Origin: Branchiostoma floridae
Lineage: Eukaryota; Chordata; Leptocardii; Amphioxiformes; Branchiostomatidae
Direction: 5' to 3'
Assembly (NCBI RefSeq): GCF_000003815.2
Contig: NC_049982.1
Location: forward strand, 8,080,189 to 8,144,188
DNA: 64,000 nt
Both the position numbers and the translations under genes were made by a program. Numbering within the stretch: position 1 is the first letter of the stretch; the number at the start of each line of letters is the position of its first letter. Under the pieces are notes generated by a model. That model did no database searches, was not told the origin of the DNA, and was given only the letters and a program-made list of their open reading frames with translations. Below are positions 46,975-63,526 of this stretch, piece after piece.

Positions 46975-47450
46975 TCCCCTTCACACGAGAAGGAATGAGC
47001 CCAAATGCCGTCAGAATGAAAATTCTTTTCTATTCCTGGGAATTCGTAGTGTATTCTAGAAATTCTCACTGCATTCCAGATATTCTTTTGGCCACATTCT
47101 AACAGGATTCGAAGTGGCTTGCCATTTCGGTTCTCCATCGAATGAGATAAGAATGTTTCGAATAATGTTGGAATGCCGTAGAATGCGGTCATACTGCAGT
47201 TAGAATAGTTAGAATACACTTAGAATATACCTTGAATGACATTCGATATCTCTCCACTTCAAATGTATCTCGACAGTTTTTAACATGTCAAAATCTGTCG
47301 GGCCAGCCAAGAGAACGGGCACAAATAGCTGGAACGCAGTGAGAATTTCTGGAACACACTACGAATTGCCAGGAAATGACAGGAATAGAAAAAAAATACA
47401 TTCTGACGGCATTCCGCGTGATTCTTGCTCTCGTGTGAAGGGGGCTTTAA
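46975..47450. mobile_element. Foldback element in the 3' UTR of gene I
   Basis: The left end ccccttcacacgag with atgccgtcagaatg is mirrored by the right end cattctgacggcatt with ctcgtgtgaagggg. The ends form inverted repeats of about 45 bp around about 380 bp rich in GAATTC/GAATG words. A related end (agggccttcacactg, about 46857) lies just outside, suggesting nesting. No transposase is seen. Confidence 0.65.
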
Positions 47451-47516
47451 AAGACGACTTACTGTTTTGTATAGATTTACTTGACAATCTCTAATTTTGG
47501 GAAGATGCCAGAGCTA

Positions 47517-51610
<4,094 letters not shown>

Positions 51611-52126
51611 TGCGAGAATGTGACTTGGCGTTACCAAGATTGTAGACAATTTTCTAGACGACCGAGGACAAAATGGCAGTGTCGGATACCGATATGCGCA
51701 GCTAATATGAGGGATACCAGTGGTCGAAGGTCATTGGTTAGAACACCATTGGCATCATTCATGCATTCATTCATGCATGACATCTGATTAGTTGGTTGGT
51801 GTTACGTAAAACTTTTTACTAAACGACGTAAGCTATCCACGTCTCCTGGCGGCTTTACAGAAAACTGCACACCTTTTCTCTGAGACAATTACTTGACACA
51901 TCTTCAATATGACGGCGCAGGCGACGTATCATAATTCCTCCTTCGTTCCTAAATTTTCGTTCCTATCCGGTCAGCATTAGGAGGTGCTTCGGCCCTTAAC
52001 CAAACATCCCAACACTGCCTCTCTGCACTAACCCTGTCCTCAAGATTTGGTGAGCAACTTTGGGATGATTACACACAGATAGTTCCAGCCAAGCATGAGA
52101 CATTAGATGTACGTGCTGAAGATTTT
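51611..52126. other. Spacer between genes I and J
   Basis: It contains the upstream block conserved with A, H and J (gattagttggttggtgttacg at about 51785; attaggaggtgcttcgg at about 51976). No gene is seen. Confidence 0.5.
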
Positions 52127-52132
52127 TTTATT
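52127..52132 (-). terminator. Poly(A) signal AATAAA of gene J
   Basis: Minus-strand CACAATAAAAAAATCTTCAG lies about 860 bp after the stop of gene J, in the context seen after B and I. Confidence 0.5.
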
Positions 52133-52988
52133 GTGTAGAACATCGACTTTGACGTAACGTTGCCGACAAAATAACATAGATAGAAATACTCTCGTACTTT
52201 TTGTACATCCCGATAAAGTCATCTCGGAACAATCATAAAATGACTGATAGAAATGCTCCATTGTTTACAGAAGAGCACGCCAAAACAAACTAAAGGACCA
52301 TAGAGTACAGTCTTGTCAATTGTACAGCAAAGGTATCCTGTTACCAACCAAAAGGTATATGGAAATAGTTCCTTTCCAAGACGAAGTGATAAAAAGCTTG
52401 TTGATTATGAACAATATCATACAGCAAAGGAAACTTGTCAGCAAGTGTCTAATGAAATAGATCTGAACTGAAAAGGTGATGTTAAGGTAATGTTAGACAT
52501 GTTATTAGATATGAAGATTGAATTGCTTTGCGCTTGTTGGAGGTACACATGTCATTTACTGTATTTGAAAAACACAGCTCAGGGTATCCAGATTGGCATG
52601 GCATCAACAACATTTACAATATCATTTAAGATTGTTACTAATGTTAGTACTCCTTAAAAAAAATTTAAAAGCGACATAATCAATTCCTCTCAGTAAATCA
52701 AATAAGCGTTTTGATAATAAGCGACCCATCTATATCTAACTTGACCTTCCTTTTTGCTACCCCTACCCATCCATTAAATATTATGTGGAACCATTCACTG
52801 CTTCTCAAGTTTGGTTGTGCACAAACTTTTTACACCTGCTATCTGCCTACCAAATATCAGATAAAGATTCATTCACAGCTTCTCGAGTTAAGATGTTGAC
52901 ATACATACAGACGCACAGCATAGCTACTACACCCTGGCGCAACTGAAAACGTAACCTTCTTGGCTAATGTAATAAGTTGGGTACAGTA

Positions 52989-55900
52989 CTAACTGCAGCG
53001 ATATTGATACATAGTGGCCAGTCCAAAAACATTGATGTTAGTGGTTGCCCAGTCAATCACGTTGCCATGATGACCACAGAAGACTGACCAGTCTGTCCCT
53101 ATCTCAGCTGGAGTCAGCACGCGGTCCCAAAGGTTCACCTGTGACAGTTCTCCGATGAACGCTTGATCCGGCTGGAACCCTCCCCCGACTCTGTCTTGAT
53201 CTTGTGCAAGGATCCATGTTCCACCACTGCGCACTGCCCCTCCTACGCTCAGCCCCGAGCCGGAAGCCTGAAGAGCGCCGTCAATGTAGACCTGCCAGGC
53301 TCCGTTGGTGCTGCGCCAGGTGGCACATACTGCATGCCTCTCACCATCCCAAACAGGCAAGACACCAACGGCAGCCTGATTACCTTGTACGAACAACTGA
53401 AAAATACATTCCAAGGGCATTGACTGTTATCTTGGGAAATTTACCATGTGTTTGTAAGTTAAGTATTGAGAAATTAAAGATCATCAGAGTGGCGAGTTAG
53501 ATAACAGAGGTTTGTGATTGTCAACTTACTAAGAATCCGCCCGCTCCGTTTTTGAGGATGAGTATCTCATTGTGATGTTGTTGTACAGCATAGCTGACCA
53601 AACCTGCTGCACTGTTGGAACTCATGTCGCTACGCATTTGCAGACATAAAGTAAAACTTCTTAAGTTCTGAGACCATGTTGTTCCCAGCTTGGCGTAGTT
53701 ACCGACGCTTTGTGGAGCCGGAAAGGTTGTCTTTTGCAAATAAGTTGCTGTATTTGACAGAAAAGACATATCTTTGTCAAAGCTTTATTTTCGGTCAAAT
53801 ACTTTCCTCGGGATGCCAAGTCGCAGGTTGAGGACACTATGGGTGATCGTAAAGTCTGGTTGGACGTCCTTGGTTGGACGTAGTCCGGGCAGCACGCTCG
53901 AAATCACAACGATGATGGCATCTTTGGAGTTGCGGTGGAGTAAAACTCCTCTGCCGGCTAAACTCCTTGCCCAGCTCATGTTACTGTCTTAAACCACCGC
54001 AAGATCTGCTTGGAGATTAATGTACAGTATCTATAGGTTCATTGACATTGTGGTAATTCCTTCCGACAAATACATGTATACAGCAAAATTTTTAGTCTTA
54101 TTCGTGTATTACCAAAATAGTGTGAGTCCTACGGGTATTTTGAGATCCCAAGACTCAGTACTCAAAGAAGAAGGGAGGCTTGTCTCAAAGAAGAAGGGAA
54201 GTTGTAGAAGGAGAATGTGTGTATAATTTGAGTAGATCCCTTTCCATACCATGAGGTATCTGACCCCTAGCCTGGGCTATTCCATTTATGTCTCAGGGGT
54301 TTTCACTCTTCACAGCTTCTCGAATTATGCTGTGTATACAGGCACACAACACATCATGGCACAGCTGAAAACATAACCCTCTTGGCGAAGGTAACTAACC
54401 TGTTTCATAGTTACCTCGTTCACAAATCCCGCAGCATCCGCCAGCAGGACCAGGAGGACCGGGAGGCCCGGCAACACCATCACGGCCGTCCCGCCCGTCT
54501 CGTCCGGCCGGTCCCTCGGGACCCCGGAAGGGACCTGCGGCAGTTGCAGTGAGGTTCATAGTTACATTTAAAGGATACATGATGGTGTGGCAGTAGCAAC
54601 CGTTAGTGTAAAGATCGTTATAAGTTACAAACACCTCAAGGACAAACTACACAAGATAATGACATTTGTCGACGAGTAACAACATTAAGAACTCATCCTG
54701 CGCATGCGCACCATTGCAGTAGTAAAGAGTTGTTGTCCTCTTAAAAACAATGGCAAAGTTCAAGTGATCTTTATGTTTAAAAAATCAATTTCGTTAATCG
54801 ATTAGTGGAAAGAACCCATGCTTGCCCACCTGAGCCGTAGGGTGTTGTGATGGTGTTGGCCGCTCTCTTAGACCGCCGCAAGGGGGCGCTGTGATCACCA
54901 AGCTTGACGTCATCACCAACTTCACTCGGTTTCACATCGGGGTCAGTCTCCTGTTGTAAAATGCTTAAAATTTTACTCCGCATCCGCACTTCTCGGTTCA
55001 ATAGATAGATAAATCATACTTAAAGTACGTCCATTAGATCAATTTGTGATGGCCATTTCGTTTTAGCCCAGTCAGGATTTCATCCAACCAGAGCTCCGCG
55101 GAAATTTTGCCGCTGATTCTCAAGTGTTTTGAATTTTTGTCTTCTGATCACTTCATTCAACATGGAAGATCACACCCTATTATATCATGTATGCTTCAAT
55201 CTTCTTTCCGTATGTCCAAATTAATCACGTTACGTTTCTGAGATAAGATTCTGCTCCTTTTCTCCTCCCTAATTCGACATGTCTCCGTCGGCCTTGCCTC
55301 TCATAGTAATAATCATAGCACTACTAATGTACGTACGTGTTTACGTATATTATCATTATACTACTTTCAGACATTTTATACAAACAAGCCCCCAACAATT
55401 CTACATCATCGCCGCGCACATAAACGCTGTTTACTGCTTCACCCTTAACCTCTGAAAGGGTCGTTACTTACAGCTATCTAAAGTTGAAAGACCAGACATG
55501 TTGAGTTTTTGCCCGAGGCAAGTTACCTGTCAGTGCGGGTGACCCAACCTGCCCAATTATTCGCGGTGTTTATGTGCATGATATATACATGGCAGCTTAA
55601 CATGTACAAAGGGAAAACATTCTGCGCTTTCCCGAAAATGTTTGTTTCGTAGTTGAATTTTCAATCTGCTGTATTGAACACCCTTCCCTGGCCATAACAG
55701 GCAAAATTGAATATGGAAATGGCGAATAACTTTTTACGAAACTTTCCTGTAATGTGATGAGTCGGGAGCGTTAGCAGGAAAGGCGGGGAGTGTTATTGAA
55801 TAAGAAAAAATATGTTGCCCCCTTACCTCATGAGAGGTTCCGTAGGTTGGTTGTTGTTCGTTTTCGACACCGAGTTGGAACTTGGTTTCCAGCACAGCCA

Positions 55901-56306
55901 GTCTCTCCCTCAGAGACGCCCCGTCAACTTTCTCCTTCTGCAACTCCGCACGTTCGCTGTCTAGTTGATTCTGCAGGGACGACAGGTGGATTTTCAGGGC
56001 CGTCATTTCCTCCTTGTGCGAGGACACTTCCTCCTTGTCTCTCGCAGCGGTTTCTTGTTTGATCTCCATGGCCAAGGTACGATCCTTCAGCGCCAGGATC
56101 TGGTCATTTGCCTTCGCTAGTTGATCTTGCAGGTGACTTGCGTTCTCTCGGACATATTTGACCTCGTGAGCGAGGAAGACGAGGGCCGCCACCACCAGCA
56201 CCCCCGCCCCGGCCGCCACGGCCACCGTCACCGGTCGGGCCGCGGGTCGGTCTCGGCGGGCCCGGCCGGTAACTTCGCTTACGTTAAGCAGCTTCTCTGA
56301 GCTCAT
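52989..56306 (-). CDS. Gene J: type II membrane collagen-stalk protein with pentraxin head
   Basis: Exons 55827-56306, 54830-54950, 54400-54534, 53530-53747 and 52989-53396 total 1362 nt (453 residues). Residues 1-160: [18 protein letters not shown], transmembrane helix, coiled coil. Residues 161-200: RRSKR. Residues 201-245: collagen, with GGCCGICERGNYETG. Residues 246-453: pentraxin domain, with FPAPQSVGNYAKL, SFTLCLQMRSDMSS, NEILILKNGAGGFL, RHAVCATWRST, WILAQDQDRVGGGF and IGELSQVNLWDRVLTPAEIG. The C-A-T-W-R-S core matches the family signature H-x-C-x-[ST]-W-x-[ST] except that His is one residue early. QDQD aligns with the calcium-binding QEQD of C-reactive protein. Pentraxins are usually secreted pattern-recognition proteins; here the domain is tethered through a cleavable collagen stalk. 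Confidence 0.88.
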
Positions 56307-56492
56307 TGCGAGGATACGACGAGACGGAACCGCCAAACCCTCAGATATCTCACTGTAGACAACTTTCTGCCGGACCGAGGACGATATGGCAGTGTAGTCC
56401 ACAATTGTCCCACTCCACCGACTAAAAAAAGTGCGTAGAGCTAGTAGGATATAAGAATCCCCAGTGATTGAATGTCGATGACATGTAATCTG

Positions 56493-56497
56493 ATTGG
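56493..56497 (-). promoter_or_regulatory. CCAAT motif upstream of gene J
   Basis: Minus-strand ACCAACCAATCAGATTAC lies 187 bp before the ATG. H and I have the related CTAATCAG. Function is inferred. Confidence 0.4.
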
Positions 56498-57350
56498 TTG
56501 GTATAGCGTCAAACCTTTCACTAAACGATTTAAACTACGCCCATCACCTGGCGGTTTTGCAGAAAACTGCACGCCTTTTCTCTGAGACAACGTAACGATG
56601 ACGCAGGCAAAGGCCTACGTCACATTTCCAAACCGGGGCCCAGCCGGGCAGCTTTCGGGAACGAAAAGTATTATATAAACGACACCAAACTACACAAGAC
56701 GTTTTACTACATTGATGAAAAGTATCACTCCACTGCCCCTGTAAGCATTCACATGTGAACTTTTTCCACTCGGTTGAATGAACACAGTGGCACATAATGG
56801 CTGACATGTCACTTTCTCAGGATTTGTCAGCTGCATTCTACTGCATTTCTAGTCAGCAGATCGCTACAAGAGTTCACTGAATATTTGCTCACACCATTTC
56901 AAACAAACCTTGTAAAACTGAACAGCAAAGTATTCTTAGTTCAATCAAACCTACGAGGAAACGACTGTCCAAAATAACAGAATCAGTCTAGCGGAAAATT
57001 GCTGAAGACTACAAAAAAGCCAAGGGCTAGATTGAGAGATATTGTCATTAAGGCGAGGACCAGGCAGAAAATATTTGTTCCCATGATCTGCTTCGTGTAC
57101 GTGATGATGGATATACAGCACTTATACAGGCTTGGATGATTCTCATGTGTAAAGTCTATTTCAGATTTTTTTCAGTCATGTTCAGTCAGAGTCATGTTCT
57201 CTAAAATAATTACTAGTACGCCATCAGGTCACATATATCAGTCGATGACCCTGAAATAATGCGTCTGAAGAGAACTCCAATGAAGCACCCCCAGTGTAAA
57301 TCATGATTCGGGAGGGGGAGGGGTGGTACCGTAAGTGGTGTTATATGTAA

Positions 57351-57862
57351 GGCCACAGCAAATAAATTTTATGAATGACATCCTCTGCAGACTGCAAAAA
57401 TAGCGAGGTAGGGCGAAAAAAAGGTGGGTAAAATACTGCTAAATTATCAAAATAGACACCATAAACATTGTAACAAGAACTAAAGCAATAAAACACAGTA
57501 TCACAGCCAAAAAGGCATTCAATCCTGTATTTAACCCGTGCACTGGTGTAGTAAAGGTGACACTAGTGTAGTGTCACTTAGTTACCAAGTTGGCAACTAC
57601 ACTCGTGGCTTCCATATTGGTGCCAGCTCCACAACTGTCTGACTAATTTCACTTCTACAGCTTAAGTCATGGTTACCTTGTTAGTTTCACTCATACAAGT
57701 GCAACCGTTAGGCTAGAACATAACTATGATATTTTCTCATTTTGGTTATTTCTCGTCATGTTGACCATCTCCATAGAAGAAAATTTCTTGATTTTTTCTC
57801 TGAAATCATGCAAAAATTGATTAGCGAGCTGATGTCATCCATAAAGTTTACTTGCTGTGGCT
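57351..57862. mobile_element. MITE, GGCCACAGCAA family, copy 2
   Basis: It is diverged from copy 1 (40519-41036) over its whole length, with the same inverted ends and flanking TAA duplication. It has no coding capacity. Confidence 0.85.
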
Positions 57863-58450
57863 TAAGCTGTAATCTACAGGGTATATAAATGAACAATTCA
57901 TGATACAATCGTTCACAATTATGTACTACTTTTAGTGCATGATAATTGTACTGCCTCTTCTATTTCGTTCTTATGTGGATAATGCAGTTATTGGAGTGGA
58001 CGCACAATGTGGGTCTGGCACACCTGCACCACAGACATGCCTGATGTAGGTGGCGTTAGGTATGGTATTGATAACGTTACCAAAGTTTAGTCTAGTGTGG
58101 CATATTCAACTTCTCCAAGAAAGTTATATTTTCGGTGCTGTAGTTTTGTTTGTTTCTTTGGTTGTTTGGATATTGTGTTAACTTGCGTCTTTGTGAACAG
58201 CATAACTCAAGGAGTCATTGTTGGATCCGTCTCAGATATAGATTTAGATATGTGTATATGTGTAGGAAAAACGAAGGTCGGGCTCGATCATGGACCTCCT
58301 AGCGGCTATCTTTCGTGATGCAGCACGAGTCAACGGATCGTCATGATTTTTGGTAGGCAGATAGGTGAAGAAATGATTAACTTAAGTAGATACCAATTAA
58401 TGACATCATTTTATAGATTCGCTGCGTTTCATGACAGGAGTATTTGATAA

Positions 58451-58456
58451 TTTATT
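58451..58456 (-). terminator. Possible poly(A) signal of the NB-ARC/WD40 gene
   Basis: The nearest minus-strand AATAAA sits about 460 bp past the stop codon, in A/T-rich DNA. Support is weak. Confidence 0.3.
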
Positions 58457-58913
58457 ATTGAAATAAAGAGTAATATCGGACGTTCATATTCTTTAAGTTA
58501 AGAAAAGACAATATACATAGTCAAATAATTGTCACATTTATATAAATGATGTAATACTACAAGAGCCTTCTTGGCTGAGATATAAATATTTCCATACTTT
58601 GAACAACTTGTACCATTTGGGTGGAGAAGACTATCAACTGATGATAGAATTTTTGCAACTGAGGACCTTATTTGCATACTCAAAGAGAAACATTTTTGAC
58701 ACGTCAGTCGTTAAGGTTAACATCATTTGGCAGGGTTGTTTCCTGTCGCTCATGAGAACCGGCTTATGTACAATACGCCTCGACATGAGTTCATGGACCA
58801 AAGGATCCAAAGTGAATGATCGATTGGAGTGCACGATAATCGGTAGAGGGTACGTTGCCATAATTCATGGCCGTTTGACACCGTACTTAACGAGAGTCAC
58901 CAGACTGTAAACG

Positions 58914-61900
58914 TTATTTTAAAGGACTTGATGGATTTTTCAGTTGTAGAAAGCACACTTGTCCATTTCTCAACCCCACGCATATTTTCCCGTCTTTCGC
59001 CACGGCCACCGCGAGAGGTTGATGCTCGAATGTAAACCGACAAAGCTGGAAGAACTTCTCCCGCTTGACGCACCAGACCCTGACAGACTTGTCTGCCGAT
59101 CCGGAAACCACCAGGCGTCCGTCTGACGTCACTGTCACGCAAGTGACATCCTGTTGGCTCCTGGTGACTTCTGCTTGGTACGGACCTAGAGGCTCCTGCT
59201 CACTCAGTACAGAGCCGCTCATGCGGTCCCAGATGATCAGTTTGTTGAGAGAATTTCCAGTCACGACTGTTGCGCTGTCCCCAGCGATGGCCGAGAAGTG
59301 GCACCACGTCCCGAACCCTCGCGAACAGAAGTCCTGTTTAAGTGTCGAGCTTTCCGCAGTGTTGAAGTTCCAGGCTTCGAGGTAGCTGCCGTTGTAGCTG
59401 CACATGAGTTCGCCGTCGTCACCCGTGAAGCCCACACAGTTGACGCCGTAAAATTCGGACGTGTACTCTCTGAGTAGTGCTCCATTGTTCACGTCATACG
59501 CACGAAGCTTGTTGTCAGCAGAGCCGGTGACGACGTAGGATCCACCTGATGTTACTGACAAATGGGTGGGAGCTGGACAGGAATCTGGTACGAGTATGGT
59601 TCTCAGTGGTCTTCCATACCGCGTAGTGGCATTCACAGACCATATCTTTACGGTGTGATCCAGGGATGAGCTGAGAACGACAGGTTCGTGCTCTAGCGTG
59701 GTGGCTACTACCGAGGTCACATCCCCTGTGTGTGCTCCCCAACACTCGGTTTGTCGAGATGCCTTGCGGATATCCCAGACAGCGAGGAACCCGCCAGCGC
59801 TACCCGACAACACACTGCTGTCTCCTACGTCACAAAAACATGTTATCCTCCCCGGCGTTTTTCCGATGTTAATAACAGCCATTTCCCCGACAGGAGCGCG
59901 ACTTCTGTTGCAATGCCAGAACCGAACAGCTCCCTCTGTATCTCCGGTCAGGAATGATACCCCGTCCTCATGCCGTGTGAATAGTATTGCACTGACGTAA
60001 CTAGCAGATTCTTCGACGTTACTGACGTAGTGGATGGCTTGACTGTCCCCACAAAGACTTACGGTCGTGATAGTGCCACCTGTTGATGCCGACAGGAGGA
60101 GATCATATTTATGGTCTACCGCCAACGCCGTGATGACAGCGCCGTCAGGATGGCCGCAGTAGCCCCGGGACTCCCTCCCCGTCTCGTCCCAAACACGGTA
60201 CCGCCCTTCCTCGGGGCAGCCGCTTACGATCTTCTTCTGATGAGGAAGTACTAGAGCTGGATAAGACAGCCACCTTGCTTCAGGCCCATGGACTGTTGAA
60301 GTGGGACGTGTCACTGTTGTACCCACCAAGCTCCATTCACAGGATATGTTGTCCCTCGAGCAAGCTAATATGGTGTCATCCCCCGAAAAAGCAACAGACA
60401 TGACACCGTAACTCACATGACGGAACGTCTGTACAACCTCCGCTGTTTGAATGTTCCAGACAACAACAATTCCGTCCCATCCCCCTGACGCAGCGAGCTT
60501 CGAGTCTTTAGAAATGGCAACAGCTTGGACCGTTCCCCCGTGACAAGTGAGGACGTGCTTCCGGATAAGTCTGAAGGTTCCAGGTTTGTCTGGTTGCGGT
60601 AGCAAGGACCAAACTTTCACCTGCCGATCCTTGGAGCCGGAAACAAAGGTGTTTCCGTCCTGAGCCACCGCCACTGCGCGAATTGACCTAGAGTGGGCAC
60701 TTGTACGGATGGCAACGAGTTCCCCTGTACGAGCATTCCAAGCCCTCAGTTCGCCGTTCCGGGACCCCGACACCGCTCGGCTCCCATTCACACTAATGGC
60801 TACAGCGTAGGTGGCGAGGTCGTGTCCTGGCAATCGATGTACTTCCTGTAAGCTTCCTTCCATACGCCAGAGTCTGCAAGTGGTGTCCAAAGACCCGGAG
60901 AGTAACAGCGCACCCTGTGCCGACTTCACCACTCTGACGCACCGTATGCTGTCGCTGTGTCCTCTGTACACACACACCTGCTTCCCCTCTCCGAGACTCC
61001 AAATCCTGATGGTATCATCGTCCATTCCCCCTCCTGACACAATTCTGGTATCGTCCGGTGACAATGTGACAGAGTACACGGAGTTTGTGTGGCCGTGCAG
61101 TTTATGTATCAGCTCGCGCCTGTTCGTGCCCCACACCCCAACTGATCGGTCACCTGAGGCCGATACCAAGTACTTGTCGTCATTTGTTATGGCTAGGCTG
61201 AAGACAATGCCGTCGTGCCCTGTCAATTTGGAAGAGCTAAAGTTGCGCATGTTCCATATCCTGATGGTGTTGTCACTCGAACCAGACGCCACGTTGTTGC
61301 TGCGGTGAAAGGCGCACAAAGCTCGCACCTGTCCAGTGTGACCTGTCAACACCTTTGACGTCGACGTAGAGGTGAGATCCCAAACCCTAACTGTTTTGTC
61401 ACTTGATCCTGAAACGACTCTTTTACCATCATCGACGAACGCGACAGCATTGACTTTATCACTATGTGATGTCAAAGTCCAGAGATTTTCCAACTTGTCA
61501 GCATCCCAGATTTTGACGGTCGTGTCATAAGAAGCCGAGGCCAGCCGACGGTCATCTCTAGACAGAGCCATGGCGTACACATGGCTGCAATGCCCACGCA
61601 GTATGCCGAGATCCCTCAGTGATTCCAGTTCCCACGCCCTGATAGTGAAGTCTGCGGATCCGGTGAAGACTCGCTTGGTGCGGTCAGAGGTGACGGCGAT
61701 GCACAGCACAGCGTCCGTGTGTCTGTCGTATGTCTTCACAATGGGTCCACCTGGGGCGACCAGACACGATTGGCAAGGGTGCAACACAGATATGTCCCTC
61801 TCGCTGTCGTTCCGCCGCACCTGCTCCACCAACCCTCTCACCGCCTCCTCGGGTGAATCTGACAACCTGCCGAGCAGCTGGCCACCTAACTGTGACTTGT

Positions 61901-63526
61901 CTGTAGACAGCACGTGTCCCGACAAGTGGAGAGCCTTGCATACCTGATCAACGAAATGGCTTGGTTGGACAACCTGAGAGAAGTCTGATAACAGCGAGGC
62001 TATGTCTGTCTTCTCAAGCTTCCTTTTAAGCCACCGAAAGTCAGTCAGCAGTGATGCCATCTCGTCATGAAGACAAGCGCAGCTCATGTGGTACATCACG
62101 TAGTGAAAGAAATATCCGTCATTAGGGTACTCCCTCTGTTTACTGAGGTACTCAGATTTGTAAGCCTTGAGTAGTTTTCTGTGCGTAGACGCCTGTTTTC
62201 TAAGCCTGTTTCTCGCATAATCTCTAACGATCCTGTGAATCCGGTAGCTATTTTCGTTTGTTCCTGTCGTCAAGAGTGACCGATGATAGAGACGACAGGC
62301 AGTCCTTTTGGCCCTAAGCTGCAGAAGAGATAAATCTGCATCTCCAGCAGCTTCGAGCTGCTGGCAAGTTGAATCTGGGTAGCACCAAAGTAGGACCAGC
62401 GTTTCCTCCGGAATGTCTGTGTCTTCTGGGAAAATGCCGCACATGACGAACCGTTTCTGGTCGATGTTGGAGGAAAGCGCCCTGTAGCTGACATCAATGG
62501 ACGCCTCGACGATTCTTTCTTTATCCCCACCTAAAGCATCTATTCCGACCTTATCCAGCTCATCTGCTGTGTCGATCCACTGCTGCACATTCTCGGGTTT
62601 TGTTACAGAGGACGCGACAACAGAAAGGGCCAATGGATTGCACTGACAGGCCTTAAGTATCCGCTGTACCGACCGTGACAGTTCCTGGTCCCTATGGTCA
62701 GATGCATCCGAGAAGCCAGCCGCATTGAACACGAATTTCTCCGCGTCGGATTTTGTCAGCGGTTTCAGCTCGAAGAGATGGCGTACTTTGAGACTGACGA
62801 GTACATCTTTGTTTCTGGTGATGACCAGTACTTGACACGTGCCCGACACGGCCTCGGTGATGACCTGTGCTTCGTTCAAGTTCCAAACGTCGTCCAGGAC
62901 GATCAGGTCATCTTTATACTGAGTTTGCTGAAAAATATCGCTTACTGCGTCGCTGATGTTGCTGAAGGACCTGGGTGTGTTGGCCATGCCGCTGGCGAGA
63001 AGGGCGAGATTCTCAAGGACGCGTGGTCTCTGTTCCCCCATGGTGACCCAGAAAACCTGGAGAACAGTAGAGAAATGTTTAGATTTTGTATATATACTAG
63101 TGAAATGTGAAATATACCATACTGTGAAACACACCATCGCTGCACTAAATACATGTTCACCATGAGAATGGCTCAGTAGGGCAACATGTGAAGGGCTATC
63201 CTTGATGATACATGAGTACTGTGTGGAATACGGTCTTTTGTCATCTGTTTTGACGTGCAAGGAAAACAGCAATCTTCCTACCTGTCTACTCTTTTCCAGT
63301 TTTTGGGCCACCATCAGCGCTAGGACCGTTTTGCCAGCTCCTCCCATTCCCCAGATCCCCACAACGTTGTCCCCAGTCTGGCGGATGAGAGACTCCACTG
63401 ACAGCTCTCTTGTGGATGCAGCAATAAGCGTTGTCACCTCGGCGATAGCGGCATCCCTGCCGAAACACCTGGATGGCAGCTTCGGGAGCAGTATTCTCTG
63501 CGCCGGTTGTGTGGGGGTCCGGTGAC
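58914..63526 (-). CDS. NB-ARC ATPase with about 21 WD40 repeats (APAF1-like), 5' partial
   Basis: Two exons are seen: 63282-63526 (81 residues, entered in phase 1 after TTTCAG, so the gene continues to the right) and 58914-63056 (1380 residues plus stop). The 225-bp intron 63057-63281 has no stop and keeps frame, so an uninterrupted ORF crosses it. Splicing gives EKSRQ-VFWVTMGEQ, the normal NB-ARC order. Motifs: CFGRDAAIAEV, P-loop GMGGAGKT, FWVTMG (RNBS-A), DDLIVLDDVW (Walker B), VLVITRN (RNBS-B), CNPLALSVV (GLPL), winged helix HRIVRDYARNRL. From IVKTYDRHTDAVLC to the end there are about 21 WD-type repeats (SGSSDKTVRVWD, SASYDTTVKIWD and so on), enough for three seven-bladed propellers. Related proteins such as APAF1 oligomerise on ligand binding. 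Any N-terminal death-fold domain would lie beyond the window. Confidence 0.9.

Larger units (their letters stand above)
56307..58450. other. Spacer between gene J and the NB-ARC gene
   Basis: It contains the gene J upstream block (CCAAT at 56493-56497, then sequence shared with A, H and I) and the MITE at 57351-57862. No gene, RNA or other repeat is recognised in the rest. Confidence 0.5.

Noticed and set aside
46878-47219. 113-residue minus frame near 47 kb
   Set aside because: It falls inside a foldback element. Its composition follows the GAAT/GGAATG words of the repeat.
53785-53979. 64-residue minus frame between pentraxin and collagen exons of J
   Set aside because: It sits in an intron, has no recognisable domain and no splice sites fitting the phases. 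It is probably chance or an old insertion.
56307-56402. N-terminal extensions before MSSEK (for example MDYTAISSS in J, MVTPSHILA in A, MLVCSRYKL in E)
   Set aside because: They are in frame but not conserved between paralogues, several start at non-ATG codons, and the family aligns from M-S-S-E-K.
58914-63437. A single uninterrupted 1507-residue NB-ARC/WD40 protein
   Set aside because: Residues between SRQ and VFWVTMG are an intron with consensus borders and interrupt a conserved domain. Removing it restores the usual spacing, and the true gene also extends upstream of 63437.
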